Positions 7,269 to 14,435 of a stretch of DNA of 14,443 nt are shown piece by piece. The position numbers and the translations under genes were made by a program. Positions within the stretch are counted from its first letter, which is position 1, and each line of letters opens with the position of its first letter. The notes beneath the pieces are model-generated. The model was not told the DNA's origin and did no database searches. It saw only the letters and a list, made by a program, of their open reading frames with translations. The DNA comes from PWND01 sp964601515 (GTDB taxonomy: Bacteria > Bacteroidota > Bacteroidia > Bacteroidales > UBA7960), in NCBI GenBank assembly GCA_964601515.1, contig CAZRNU010000072.1:1-14443 (forward strand), given 5' to 3'.

Positions 7269-8618
7269 ATGAAAAAGTCAATTGTATTTATTTCAGCATT
7301 AGCAATGATTAGCTTCTCATCATTTAGTCAGGGTCTATTTGAGAGTTTAACAACATCAGATGAAAAAAGCGAAGAAAAACCATCTATTAGCCTGGGTGGT
7401 TATGTTAGAGGTTCGGCATATGGAGGGTCAGAAAGCTTCGATTATTCAACTGTTTTCGGAGAATTTGCATTGCAAGGAAATTTAAAAAAAGGCAAGACAT
7501 TCTTTTATGGAGAGGTAAGGTTTTTAGATGGTTTATTTTTTAATGACAGAGAATCATACGTTGATTTAACTGAAGCTTATGCAGGATATCAGTCGGACAG
7601 GTTCTCTGCATATATTGGAAACCAGATAATATCGTGGGGCAGAACAGACGGCTTTAACCCCACAAACAACATTACTCCTGTAGATTACTTCTTTCTTACT
7701 CCCGATAATGATGATCAACTTCTATCGAACTTCTTAGTCAGAACAAAAATCAATCTTAGCCAATCTGTTGAGCTGGATTTAATTGCAATTCCATTTTTCA
7801 AGGAATCAGTTTACAGATATGATTTATTTAACATAAGCGAACAAGCAGATTTTGCAGATGCCAAGCCTATAGATAAAACTTTTAAAAACTCATCAATAGC
7901 GGCACGATTAAATTTTGAATTGTCTAAAGCCGGATTTTCGTTATCATATTTCCGAGGATATGACCCTTTTTACGGTATAAAAGTCAATAATATTCAACTA
8001 TTTCCTAATGTCAGAATAAACTATATACCGACTTTTTATTTAAAGAACACAATAGGTGCAGACTTTGCAACACCAATAAATCAGACAATACTTAGAGGTG
8101 AAGCAGCATTAAACATCACCGAAAATTATAAAAACCAAATGCATATCCCAAATCCCGACATTAGCTATGTATTGGGAATAGAAAGAAACATATTCGGATA
8201 TGTTGCAATATTGCAATATGTTGGAAAATACACTTTAGATTACTACGACTTAACAGAACCGATTATTACCGACCCAAATGATCAGGCAGAACTAATGCAG
8301 TATGCTTATGACATAATAAATTATGAATCTGAGTTGGTAAACAGACGAATTTTCAATCAGCAAGAAAAAACCAACCACGCCATAATGCTTATCATAAACA
8401 AGTCGTTTGCTTATGATTTGCTTGACACAAGGATTTCCGGATATTACAATTTCACTTCTGAGGAATACCTTATAAGGCCTGAGATAAGCTATAAATTAAC
8501 AGATGAGCTAAGCTTGTCGGTTGGTGCACATTTAATGTTCGGACCGGAAAAGTCAATGTTTAATTACTCGGGAAAAGTTTTGAACGGAGGGTTTCTTAGT
8601 TTGAAAGCCTCATTTTAG
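7269..8618 (+). CDS. Outer-membrane beta-barrel protein, DUF1302-like
   Basis: A 449-residue predicted outer-membrane porin-like barrel. Residues 1-21 are a signal peptide with likely cleavage after SFSQ. A short acidic linker (SDEKSEEKP) follows, then alternating amphipathic strands throughout (GGYVRGSAYGG, TFFYGEVRF, AYAGYQSDRFSAYIG) and a terminal phenylalanine (SLKASF), the usual outer-membrane assembly signal. The block IGNQIISWGRTDGFNPTNN (116-134) with TPVDYFFL resembles the G-x-Q-x-x-x-W-G core of DUF1302 proteins. In Proteobacteria these are often encoded beside MMPL-type RND transporters and a LolA-like partner (DUF1329). The same neighbours occur here, which supports the assignment more than the sequence alone. 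Probable role: the outer-membrane end of an export route. It is the first gene of the module, 109 bases before the RND gene. Assignment to DUF1302 itself is tentative; a barrel is near certain. Confidence 0.8.
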   Translation: MKKSIVFISALAMISFSSFSQGLFESLTTSDEKSEEKPSISLGGYVRGSAYGGSESFDYSTVFGEFALQGNLKKGKTFFYGEVRFLDGLFFNDRESYVDLTEAYAGYQSDRFSAYIGNQIISWGRTDGFNPTNNITPVDYFFLTPDNDDQLLSNFLVRTKINLSQSVELDLIAIPFFKESVYRYDLFNISEQADFADAKPIDKTFKNSSIAARLNFELSKAGFSLSYFRGYDPFYGIKVNNIQLFPNVRINYIPTFYLKNTIGADFATPINQTILRGEAALNITENYKNQMHIPNPDISYVLGIERNIFGYVAILQYVGKYTLDYYDLTEPIITDPNDQAELMQYAYDIINYESELVNRRIFNQQEKTNHAIMLIINKSFAYDLLDTRISGYYNFTSEEYLIRPEISYKLTDELSLSVGAHLMFGPEKSMFNYSGKVLNGGFLSLKASF

Positions 8619-8641
8619 TAAAATTTAAGTTTTAATTATTA

Positions 8642-8688
8642 AACGAGCATGATTCGTTAAGCACAAACACGGATGAAAATCATCATGC
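8642..8688 (+). other. Structured spacer between barrel and RND genes
   Basis: The 109-base spacer can form mutually exclusive stems: AACGA/TCGTT (8642-8646/8654-8658), GCATGAT/ATCATGC (8647-8653/8682-8688) and GATGA/TCATC (8672-8676/8680-8684). None is followed by a T-run, so it is not an obvious terminator. It might adjust expression of the downstream RND gene or act as an mRNA processing site. Confidence 0.3.
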
Positions 8689-8727
8689 GAGTTCCATCCA
8701 ACAAGTTAAAAACAAATTATTTTACGG

Positions 8728-10980
8728 ATGAAATTAAGCCCTTTTATATTGAAATACAGAATTTGGTTAATTGTAATACCAATTGCTTTGTCTTTATTGA
8801 TGGCATTACCCCTTAAGGATGCCAGAATAAATTCAGACTTAATGGAATATCTTCCCGACGACATTGAAGCAAAAATAAATATGGATAAGCTTAATGATGT
8901 TTTTGGGAAATACGACCCTGTAATAATTATTGTTGAATCTGAAGATGTTTTATCCCAAAGTACTCTTGAAAGACTAAATGAGATAAACAGAAAACTCAAA
9001 CAATCTACTGAGATTGACAATCTAATTTCAATTTTTGAATCAAAATATATAAGAGGTGAAGATGGAATGATGCTGGTTGATCCTGTAATTAGAAGAATTC
9101 CAAAAACTGAAAATGACAAGGAATTTCTGCGAGAACAGATAAAAGACAATGAATTAGCTTACAAGCTGCTTGTTTCTGAAGATTTCAGATACACAATTAT
9201 GATATTGAATATTACAGATGGGATATCTGATGCTGAGGCAATTAAAACTATTTACAGCATAATTGAGCAATTTCCGGGAGAAGAAAATTTTTATTTAAAC
9301 GGGCTGCCATTTCTCAGGGATGAAATTCAGAATCTGGCAACGCGAGACCTGGCAATACTGTTCCCATTGGGAATGATCATTATGATAACATTTCTATATA
9401 TATCTTTCAGGCAACTTAGAAGTGTTTTACTGCCTTTTTCTGTTGTACTAATGTCTATTATTGTTTCAATGGGCTTAATGCCTCTGTTGGGTTATGAACT
9501 TAGCATGATAGCCGTTTTAGTTCCAATTTTGATGATATCAATTGCAAACAATTACGGAGTACATATAGTTGCTCGCTATCAGGAAATCAGAATGCAAAAT
9601 CCTGATTGGAATATGAAGCAAATCACTGCAGAAACCATTTCACTTTTAAACATTCCTATTATCCTTACTGCTCTAACGACAATTGTTGGAATTTTAGGTA
9701 TGGCAGCACACATTATGATACCCGCAAAACAAATGGGAATTGTTTCTGCAGTTGGAATTGGGTTTGCTTTGTTGCTAAGCATTTTCTTTATACCTGCATT
9801 AATGTCATATATGAAAAAAGGCAATCCAAATAAATACAGCAATGGAGGAAAGCCATCCATTATTGACAAGATACTTGTTTGGGCAGGAAAAATCACTACA
9901 GAATCACCTAAGAAAGTTATTATTACTTTTTTGGTCTTCTTTATAATTTCCGGCATTGGAATTTCACGACTAACAGTAAGCATAAATCTTGAATCTATGC
10001 TGTCTTCAAGCCATCCAATGCAAAAATCCACAAAAATTGCAAATGAACATTTCGGAGGAACCAAGAACCTTTCTGTTCTTTTTATGGGCGACATAAAAAG
10101 CCCTGAAGCAATGCAGAACATAGATTATTTCGGCCAAGAGCTCGAGAAAATTCATTTGGTAAAGAATGTAAATTCAATTGCAAAAGTTATAAAAATCATA
10201 AGTAAAGCTTTAAACGATCCCGGAGATGAGTATTATGGAATAATACCCGACAATAGAGAAGCTATTGCTCAGTACATCGAATTTTACAGCATGAGCGGCG
10301 ATCCTGAGGATTTTGAAAGAATTGTTGATTTCGATTATTCGAAGTCATTGCTTAACGTTCAGTTTAAAGCAAAGGATATAAATGATTTCAACCTGGTTAA
10401 AAACAAAATTGATGAATTAATATCGCAATCAGACTTTGCTGTTCTGCAATCGGGTCAACCTATGGTTGAAATTGAAATGGCAGAAGCAATTCTAACCGGA
10501 CAAATTTATTCGTTATTATTTGCTCTGTTTGCTATTCTTATATTGCTGTGGATTATCTTCAGATCCATTAAGGCCGGATTGTTAGGCAGTTTGCCTTTAT
10601 TGCTTTCAATAATTTGCAACTTCGGACTAATGGGTTGGTTGGGAATTGAGCTTGACATTGCAACTTCTCTACTTTCTTCAATTGCTGTGGGGATTGGAGT
10701 TGACTACACTATCCATCTTTTCTGGAGGCTGAAACAAGAAAGATCTAAAGGAAGCGACATTAAAGAAGCTGTAAAAACAACCCTTTCAACAACGGGAAGA
10801 GGAATTTCAATTAATGCATTATCAGTTTTGATAGGGTTTTCCGCTCTTTTCTTTTCCGGATTATTTATACTTAAAACATTTGCATTCCTAATAATTTTCT
10901 CAATACTTGTTTGCTTGATTGGCGCATTAATCTTGATGCCTTCAATCTGCGTAATAAGCAAGCCTAAGTTTATTGATTAA
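8728..10980 (+). CDS. MMPL/SSD-type RND transporter
   Basis: A 750-residue inner-membrane protein of the RND superfamily, single-subunit type related to MmpL and HpnN lipid exporters. It has the duplicated layout TM1 (about 12-28), periplasmic loop (30-205), TM2-6 (208-360), TM7 (396-416), periplasmic loop (418-590) and TM8-12 (594-742). The first half carries NPF-like LNGLPFLRDEI before TM2. The second half carries GQIYSLLFALFAILILLW, then the signature GIGVDYTIHLFWRL (655-668) with D659-Y660, the proton-relay pair. The matching first-half motif is IANNYGVHIVARY, with N275-Y276, so the acidic residue is missing on that side. No separate adaptor (MFP) or TolC gene is nearby, as usual for MMPL proteins. 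Flanking genes for a barrel and a LolA-like carrier suggest it extracts a lipid or other hydrophobic molecule from the inner membrane. The start ATG follows ACGG, as in the barrel gene (TTCGG). Confidence 0.92.
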   Translation: MKLSPFILKYRIWLIVIPIALSLLMALPLKDARINSDLMEYLPDDIEAKINMDKLNDVFGKYDPVIIIVESEDVLSQSTLERLNEINRKLKQSTEIDNLISIFESKYIRGEDGMMLVDPVIRRIPKTENDKEFLREQIKDNELAYKLLVSEDFRYTIMILNITDGISDAEAIKTIYSIIEQFPGEENFYLNGLPFLRDEIQNLATRDLAILFPLGMIIMITFLYISFRQLRSVLLPFSVVLMSIIVSMGLMPLLGYELSMIAVLVPILMISIANNYGVHIVARYQEIRMQNPDWNMKQITAETISLLNIPIILTALTTIVGILGMAAHIMIPAKQMGIVSAVGIGFALLLSIFFIPALMSYMKKGNPNKYSNGGKPSIIDKILVWAGKITTESPKKVIITFLVFFIISGIGISRLTVSINLESMLSSSHPMQKSTKIANEHFGGTKNLSVLFMGDIKSPEAMQNIDYFGQELEKIHLVKNVNSIAKVIKIISKALNDPGDEYYGIIPDNREAIAQYIEFYSMSGDPEDFERIVDFDYSKSLLNVQFKAKDINDFNLVKNKIDELISQSDFAVLQSGQPMVEIEMAEAILTGQIYSLLFALFAILILLWIIFRSIKAGLLGSLPLLLSIICNFGLMGWLGIELDIATSLLSSIAVGIGVDYTIHLFWRLKQERSKGSDIKEAVKTTLSTTGRGISINALSVLIGFSALFFSGLFILKTFAFLIIFSILVCLIGALILMPSICVISKPKFID

Positions 10981-11091
10981 TGCAATATTTAGTATGTGTG
11001 TTATGATGTAAAAGAAAAAGAAGCTTCAGATTTTGCATATTAAAATTGGAAAATATTTATAAATGATATAAAACCTTAAAAAACAAAAACT

Positions 11092-11865
11092 ATGAAACGA
11101 GCATTTTTTATTTCAGCAGCTTTCGTTTGCCTTGTAATATTTGTTAAAGCAAACAATGCAAGGGATATAGCAGAGAAAGCATCAAATTCAATTGAATTTA
11201 CTTCAATGGAAATGTCATCAACATTAAAAATTTCCGACAATAAAGGGAATGTAAGAGAAAGACAGGTTGCAGTTGCCACAAAAAGATTTGGAGATACTTA
11301 CAAAACAATGATTAGGTTTTTGGCTCCGGCAGATGTAAGAGGAACATCTATGCTTATATATGACTATGAAGAGAAGGGAGATGACATGTGGATTTATATG
11401 CCATCAATGAGAAAAACCAGAAGAATTGTAAGCAGTGAAAAAGGAAGAAGTTTTATGGGGTCGGAGTTTACTAATGCCGATATGAGTAAACCAAATTTTG
11501 AAGATTTTATATATTCATCGCTTGGCACAGAAGTTATTGAAGGAAAAGAATTCTGGAAAATAGAATCGACATGCAAAAACGAATCCTTATCTGACGAATA
11601 TGGTTATAGCAGACAAGTTGCTTACATTGAAAAAGGCACATATCTCACTCACAAGGTAGAGTATTATGACATTCATAACAAGTTGCATAAAGTAATGACG
11701 ATTTCAGATTTTCGCAAACAATCAAACGGAGTATTTTTTGCCTATTATATGGAAATGAATAATGTTCAAAATGGCAGAAAATCGGTTATGACAGTAAGCC
11801 AATTTCAACTTGGCTCAAATTTAAAAGAAAGTGATTTTTCAACTACCTCATTAGAAAAGCTTTAA
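11092..11865 (+). CDS. LolA-like periplasmic lipid carrier (outer membrane lipoprotein-sorting protein family)
   Basis: A 257-residue secreted protein with a signal peptide (about residues 1-20, hydrophobic core FFISAAFVCLVIFV, ending KA). Family hallmarks are present in order: IRFLAPADVRGTSML (74-88), DMWIYMPSMRKTRRI (98-112) and SFMGSEFTNADM (120-131). These are the core of the LolA-like family usually annotated outer membrane lipoprotein-sorting protein. These proteins share the open half-barrel fold of LolA and are often encoded next to MMPL-type RND pumps. The likely role is to carry a hydrophobic cargo across the periplasm between the RND protein and the outer membrane. It is not the housekeeping LolA. 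It lies 111 bases after the RND gene, with no TAnnTTTG box in the gap, and only four bases before the DUF2141 gene. Confidence 0.88.
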   Translation: MKRAFFISAAFVCLVIFVKANNARDIAEKASNSIEFTSMEMSSTLKISDNKGNVRERQVAVATKRFGDTYKTMIRFLAPADVRGTSMLIYDYEEKGDDMWIYMPSMRKTRRIVSSEKGRSFMGSEFTNADMSKPNFEDFIYSSLGTEVIEGKEFWKIESTCKNESLSDEYGYSRQVAYIEKGTYLTHKVEYYDIHNKLHKVMTISDFRKQSNGVFFAYYMEMNNVQNGRKSVMTVSQFQLGSNLKESDFSTTSLEKL

Positions 11866-11869
11866 GCAA

Positions 11870-12298
11870 ATGTCAAAGATTGTTTTGTTAATACTGCTGT
11901 TTTTCTTAAGCATCAACAGCGTTTTGCCGCAAATTCTAAAAATTGACATAAACAACATTCGCAATAAAAAAGGAGTAATTAGGATTGCTATCTTTAAAAA
12001 CTCCGAATCCTTCAATAAGGATGAAGCATTTATATCAAAGATATTATGCAAAAAAACCATTGAAAACGGGCAACTTGCAATTGAATTTGAAGATATCCCT
12101 AAAGGCGTTTATGGCATAGCCGTTCTCGACGACGAAGATGAGAACGGCTCAATGACATATAATTTTTTCGGATATCCACTTGAAGGTTGCGGGTTTTCAG
12201 ACTATTATCATACAGGGATACTTCGTCCAAAGTTCGACAACTTCAAATTCCACTTTAAGGAAGATAAAACAGTGGTAGTAAAAATAAAGTATTACTGA
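11870..12298 (+). CDS. Secreted DUF2141 protein
   Basis: A 142-residue protein with a signal peptide (VLLILLFFLSINSVLP, cleavage near residue 20). The family pattern is clear: GVIRIAIFKNSESF (35-48), FEDIPKGVYGIAVLDDEDENG (73-93) and FFGYPLEGCGFSD (99-111), matching the DUF2141 core of a lipid-free beta domain with a D-E-x-x-x-G turn and a G-x-P-x-E-G-x-G-F-S loop. The biochemical function of DUF2141 is unknown. The start lies four bases after the stop of the LolA-like gene, so the two are translationally linked and probably act together. It may be an accessory periplasmic or surface protein of the export module. It is the last gene of the module; a long hairpin follows at 12319-12382. Confidence 0.85.
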   Translation: MSKIVLLILLFFLSINSVLPQILKIDINNIRNKKGVIRIAIFKNSESFNKDEAFISKILCKKTIENGQLAIEFEDIPKGVYGIAVLDDEDENGSMTYNFFGYPLEGCGFSDYYHTGILRPKFDNFKFHFKEDKTVVVKIKYY

Positions 12299-12318
12299 TT
12301 TGAGGTTAAAACGCTATT

Positions 12319-12382
12319 GACACAAGTGAATTGGGGGTTAAGACAGGTCCAAAGGACTGTCAATCGCAGGATTCATTGTGTC
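12319..12382. other. Long imperfect hairpin downstream of the envelope module
   Basis: The 12299-12629 gap lies between convergent genes. It holds a two-part hairpin. The outer stem is GACACAA-g-TGAAT paired with ATTCATTGTGTC (12319-12331/12371-12382; 12 pairs, one bulged G). The inner stem is GACA-g-GTCC paired with GGACTGTC (12342-12350/12354-12361; 8 pairs, one bulged G, AAA loop). An internal loop of about ten bases separates them. T-rich DNA follows on the plus strand (TTTTTTATTC, then TGTTTTTTTAC). It could be a terminator for the module, a structured RNA, or a remnant of a small mobile element. Apart from the possible gene fragment at 12413-12547 I see nothing else in this gap. Confidence 0.5.
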
Positions 12383-12412
12383 CATTATTAACTTTTTTAT
12401 TCTGATGTTTTT

Positions 12413-12547
12413 TTACACTTCAGTTTTGGCGATTTTTTTATCGGCACATATTATGGAGCCAGTCAGTTTTAACAAAGAAAGAGCAGATAGGGAAATATTG
12501 GTAAAAGTTATATTTTTATTAAGAATCGAATAGAAACAGAGAGCCAT
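12413..12547 (-). pseudogene. Possible remnant of a TerB-like gene
   Basis: A minus-strand frame of 44 codons (ATG at 12547, TAA at 12415-12413) contains SLLKLTGSIICADKKIAKTEV. From memory of the family, this lines up with the TerB/DjlA-type helix pair S-L-L-x-L-x-x-x-x-x-x-A-D-x-K-x-x-K-S-E-L at nine identical positions. The stop follows immediately, and a run of seven A's lies next to it. A one-base shift there would continue as VKKHQNKK, where the family has Y-V-K-K-F-F. This suggests a decayed, frameshifted fragment lacking both ends. The match is short and could be chance. Confidence 0.3.
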
Positions 12548-12629
12548 TTGTAGTATTAACTTTGTTAAAAAACAGGAGCCCTAATAAAATCAATTGTTTA
12601 TTAAATGAAAATTCACAAATTAATATAAC

Positions 12630-13658
12630 TTAAAATTGCACACTTTGTATGTGCTTAGTCGAAATGTCAATGTATCTTTGGCTCGAAAACATACTTCTTT
12701 TTCTCTTGCTCCATTCATTTAGCCTCTCTGTAATCACCTGATTATCAAATGATTTTTGTTTATTTGAAATATAATCAACTGAGGAAAGTAATTCAAGTGC
12801 AAAATCCGAATAAAATCCATTTAAAAAGGTGATAGTTTTTTCAGCAATGCTTTGTAACTCTTTTTTGCTTTCAATATAATCATTAACAGACTCATACTCA
12901 TCTGCAACCAATGTAATAGGTTCAAAGGGTTTTTTGCTCATGTCGCTATATCCAATAATATAACTTCCATTAAGAACGTTCAAAATATATCTCACTTTTC
13001 CTGAATATGGGCCATAAAAGTTTTGTTTAAATTCAAGTTTAAAATATTTTTCTGCTCCAAATCTCTGAAGAAAATAACAGACTTTTTCACTCGAAAACTC
13101 AGAAACATATTCGCCGTTTTTAACCAAATCATAAAGAACATAAAGCAATAATGCTCGTGCATCAGTCAGCTTTACTCTTTCTTTTTTTAATTGTTCGATT
13201 ATTTGAGATGTCGGTTCAAAAACCAGGATTTCAATGTCTAAGTGAGATAGTTTTTTTTCTATAATCTTTTTCACTCGCTCCCATTCTAAACCACCATTTC
13301 CTGAACTAAGTGGATGAATAGCCACGCATTTTAAGTTGTATTCTTTTATTATTTTTATCAAATCATCAAGGCCTGCTTCAATATAGCTATATTCAGAAGG
13401 TTTTCTCCAGTCTTGTTTAGTGGGAAAATTAATAATAATTTTTTCTCCTGAATTAAGGTTGCTGTCTTTTGTTACCAGGAGCTTCCCAATTACCATTTTG
13501 TTGTTTTTGCAGGCTTCAGAATATTGTCGGAAATTGTTTGGAAATGCTTTTTTGAATTGCAAAGCAATTCCTTTGCCCATTATACCCATGGTGTTAACCG
13601 TGTTTACAAGAGCCTGTGCTTTACTTTCTAAAATATTCCCTTTCAAATAATTTATCAT
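12630..13658 (-). CDS. darG: DarG antitoxin: macrodomain DNA ADP-ribosyl glycohydrolase
   Basis: Antitoxin of the DarTG system. It removes ADP-ribose from thymidine in DNA and also binds the toxin. The 342-residue protein starts MINYLKGNIL, a typical macrodomain beginning. The macrodomain (1-155) shows VNTVNTMGIMGKGIALQF (19-36), NFPTKQDWRKPS (77-88) with K81 at the place of the catalytic lysine reported for Thermus DarG (K80), and HPLSSGNGGLEW (115-126). The C-terminal part (160-342), with LLLYVLYDLV and FYGPYSGKVR, is the DarG-specific domain that neutralises DarT. I chose ATG 13658, 11 bases after the darT stop. An in-frame TTG at 13682 would extend the protein by eight residues and overlap darT. 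The LSSG segment differs from the more usual L-G-x-G. The gene is translated after darT in one operon. Confidence 0.93.
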   Translation of the reverse strand: MINYLKGNILESKAQALVNTVNTMGIMGKGIALQFKKAFPNNFRQYSEACKNNKMVIGKLLVTKDSNLNSGEKIIINFPTKQDWRKPSEYSYIEAGLDDLIKIIKEYNLKCVAIHPLSSGNGGLEWERVKKIIEKKLSHLDIEILVFEPTSQIIEQLKKERVKLTDARALLLYVLYDLVKNGEYVSEFSSEKVCYFLQRFGAEKYFKLEFKQNFYGPYSGKVRYILNVLNGSYIIGYSDMSKKPFEPITLVADEYESVNDYIESKKELQSIAEKTITFLNGFYSDFALELLSSVDYISNKQKSFDNQVITERLNEWSKRKRSMFSSQRYIDISTKHIQSVQF

Positions 13659-13669
13659 ATTTGTTTTTT

Positions 13670-14326
13670 TTAAAAGTAACAATTCTCAATTACTTTAATT
13701 TTTGCTTCATCTACTCCTATGTCAATTAACCTATTCTTAGCAATAATATTGTAGCACCCATATCCAATAATAAAGTCTGGTGGCACATCACCTAATATTA
13801 AGCATTCAGCCTGCTTTTTTCTTTTTAGATTCAAATTTTCTTGACCGCTCCAATATGGTGCCTTAACTGCATCCCAATCTATGATATTGGGAAGTTCAGA
13901 AACCTTTGTGTGGTCAAAAAAACTAGTAAAATTGTCAGTTGCGTGCCCATCACAAAAATAATAGGTTAAACTTGAATTTATTATTAAACTTAGTGAGCAA
14001 GCAAGATAGACAATATCTTCTGCTTTTGTCGCTTGCTCTACAAAGTTTCCTCCATGCTGAATAACGTATAACATAGGCATTTTTAAGCCAAAATAAAAAG
14101 GAATGAAGTCTCCCAAAATTATAGTATTAGCATTAATATCATCCCAAACACCATTGTCAATTCGCACTACTTTTGCTTTCCTGTTATCAATTAAGCTTAC
14201 ATCTCCGATAGTTATGAAATTTGGATTGGAGTTATGCGAATTTTTATGAGTAATTCCGAATTTTAGAATATGTGGTATATTCTCAATATGAGTCATTCGA
14301 TAAATTTTAATTTGCCCTAACTCCAT
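13670..14326 (-). CDS. darT: DarT toxin: DNA thymidine ADP-ribosyltransferase
   Basis: Toxin of the DarTG system. DarT enzymes use NAD to ADP-ribosylate thymidine in single-stranded DNA at short sequence motifs, blocking replication; related systems stop phage. The 218-residue protein has the family hallmarks in order: IYRMTHIENIPHILKFGI (8-25) with H13 in the NAD site, R49 (SLIDNRK), GDFIPFYFGLKMPMLY (72-87), YYFCDGHATDNF (122-133) and KQAECLILGDVPPD (171-184) with E174 as the candidate catalytic glutamate. All key residues appear intact, so the toxin should be active. I chose ATG 14326. An in-frame GTG at 14371 would add 15 residues not typical of the family. A TAAATTTG box ends six bases before this ATG, and a TATATTTG box lies about 110 bases upstream. 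Confidence 0.93.
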   Translation of the reverse strand: MELGQIKIYRMTHIENIPHILKFGITHKNSHNSNPNFITIGDVSLIDNRKAKVVRIDNGVWDDINANTIILGDFIPFYFGLKMPMLYVIQHGGNFVEQATKAEDIVYLACSLSLIINSSLTYYFCDGHATDNFTSFFDHTKVSELPNIIDWDAVKAPYWSGQENLNLKRKKQAECLILGDVPPDFIIGYGCYNIIAKNRLIDIGVDEAKIKVIENCYF

Positions 14327-14332
14327 AAAAAA

Positions 14333-14340
14333 CAAATTTA
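14333..14340 (-). promoter_or_regulatory. Candidate proximal -7 box of darTG (would give a leaderless mRNA)
   Basis: The minus strand reads TAAATTTG, a full TAnnTTTG match, then six T's and the darT ATG. Transcription from here would begin at or beside the start codon. A TTG lies upstream at 14365-14367, with a 24-base gap, somewhat longer than usual. Confidence 0.35.
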
Positions 14341-14435
14341 CACTCTTTCTATATTCATTTTTTGCAAGCACTTTCTAATTATTTGTTAGCGCTATACTGT
14401 TTATTCTTATCTGCTTTCAATACATTAGTATATTA

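Noticed and set aside
8673..8816. 47-codon plus-strand frame starting ACGG-ATG, overlapping the RND gene start
   Set aside because: It overlaps the RND coding region out of frame by 89 bases and has no recognisable features. The ATG context only copies that of the neighbouring starts.
12453..12533. 26-codon plus-strand frame (MEPVSFNKER...)
   Set aside because: No ribosome-binding site or promoter, very short, and it lies opposite the possible TerB-like remnant.
12557..12564. TAACTTTG, a match to the TAnnTTTG promoter box on the plus strand
   Set aside because: No -33 element, and only an eight-codon frame follows before the 3' end of the convergent darG gene.
12309..14395. Shared CGCTAT words flanking darTG as possible attachment-site repeats, and an attC-like look of the sequence near 14380-14395
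   Set aside because: Only six bases are shared, the RYYYAAC/GTTRRRY core pattern does not fit, and no integrase is present.
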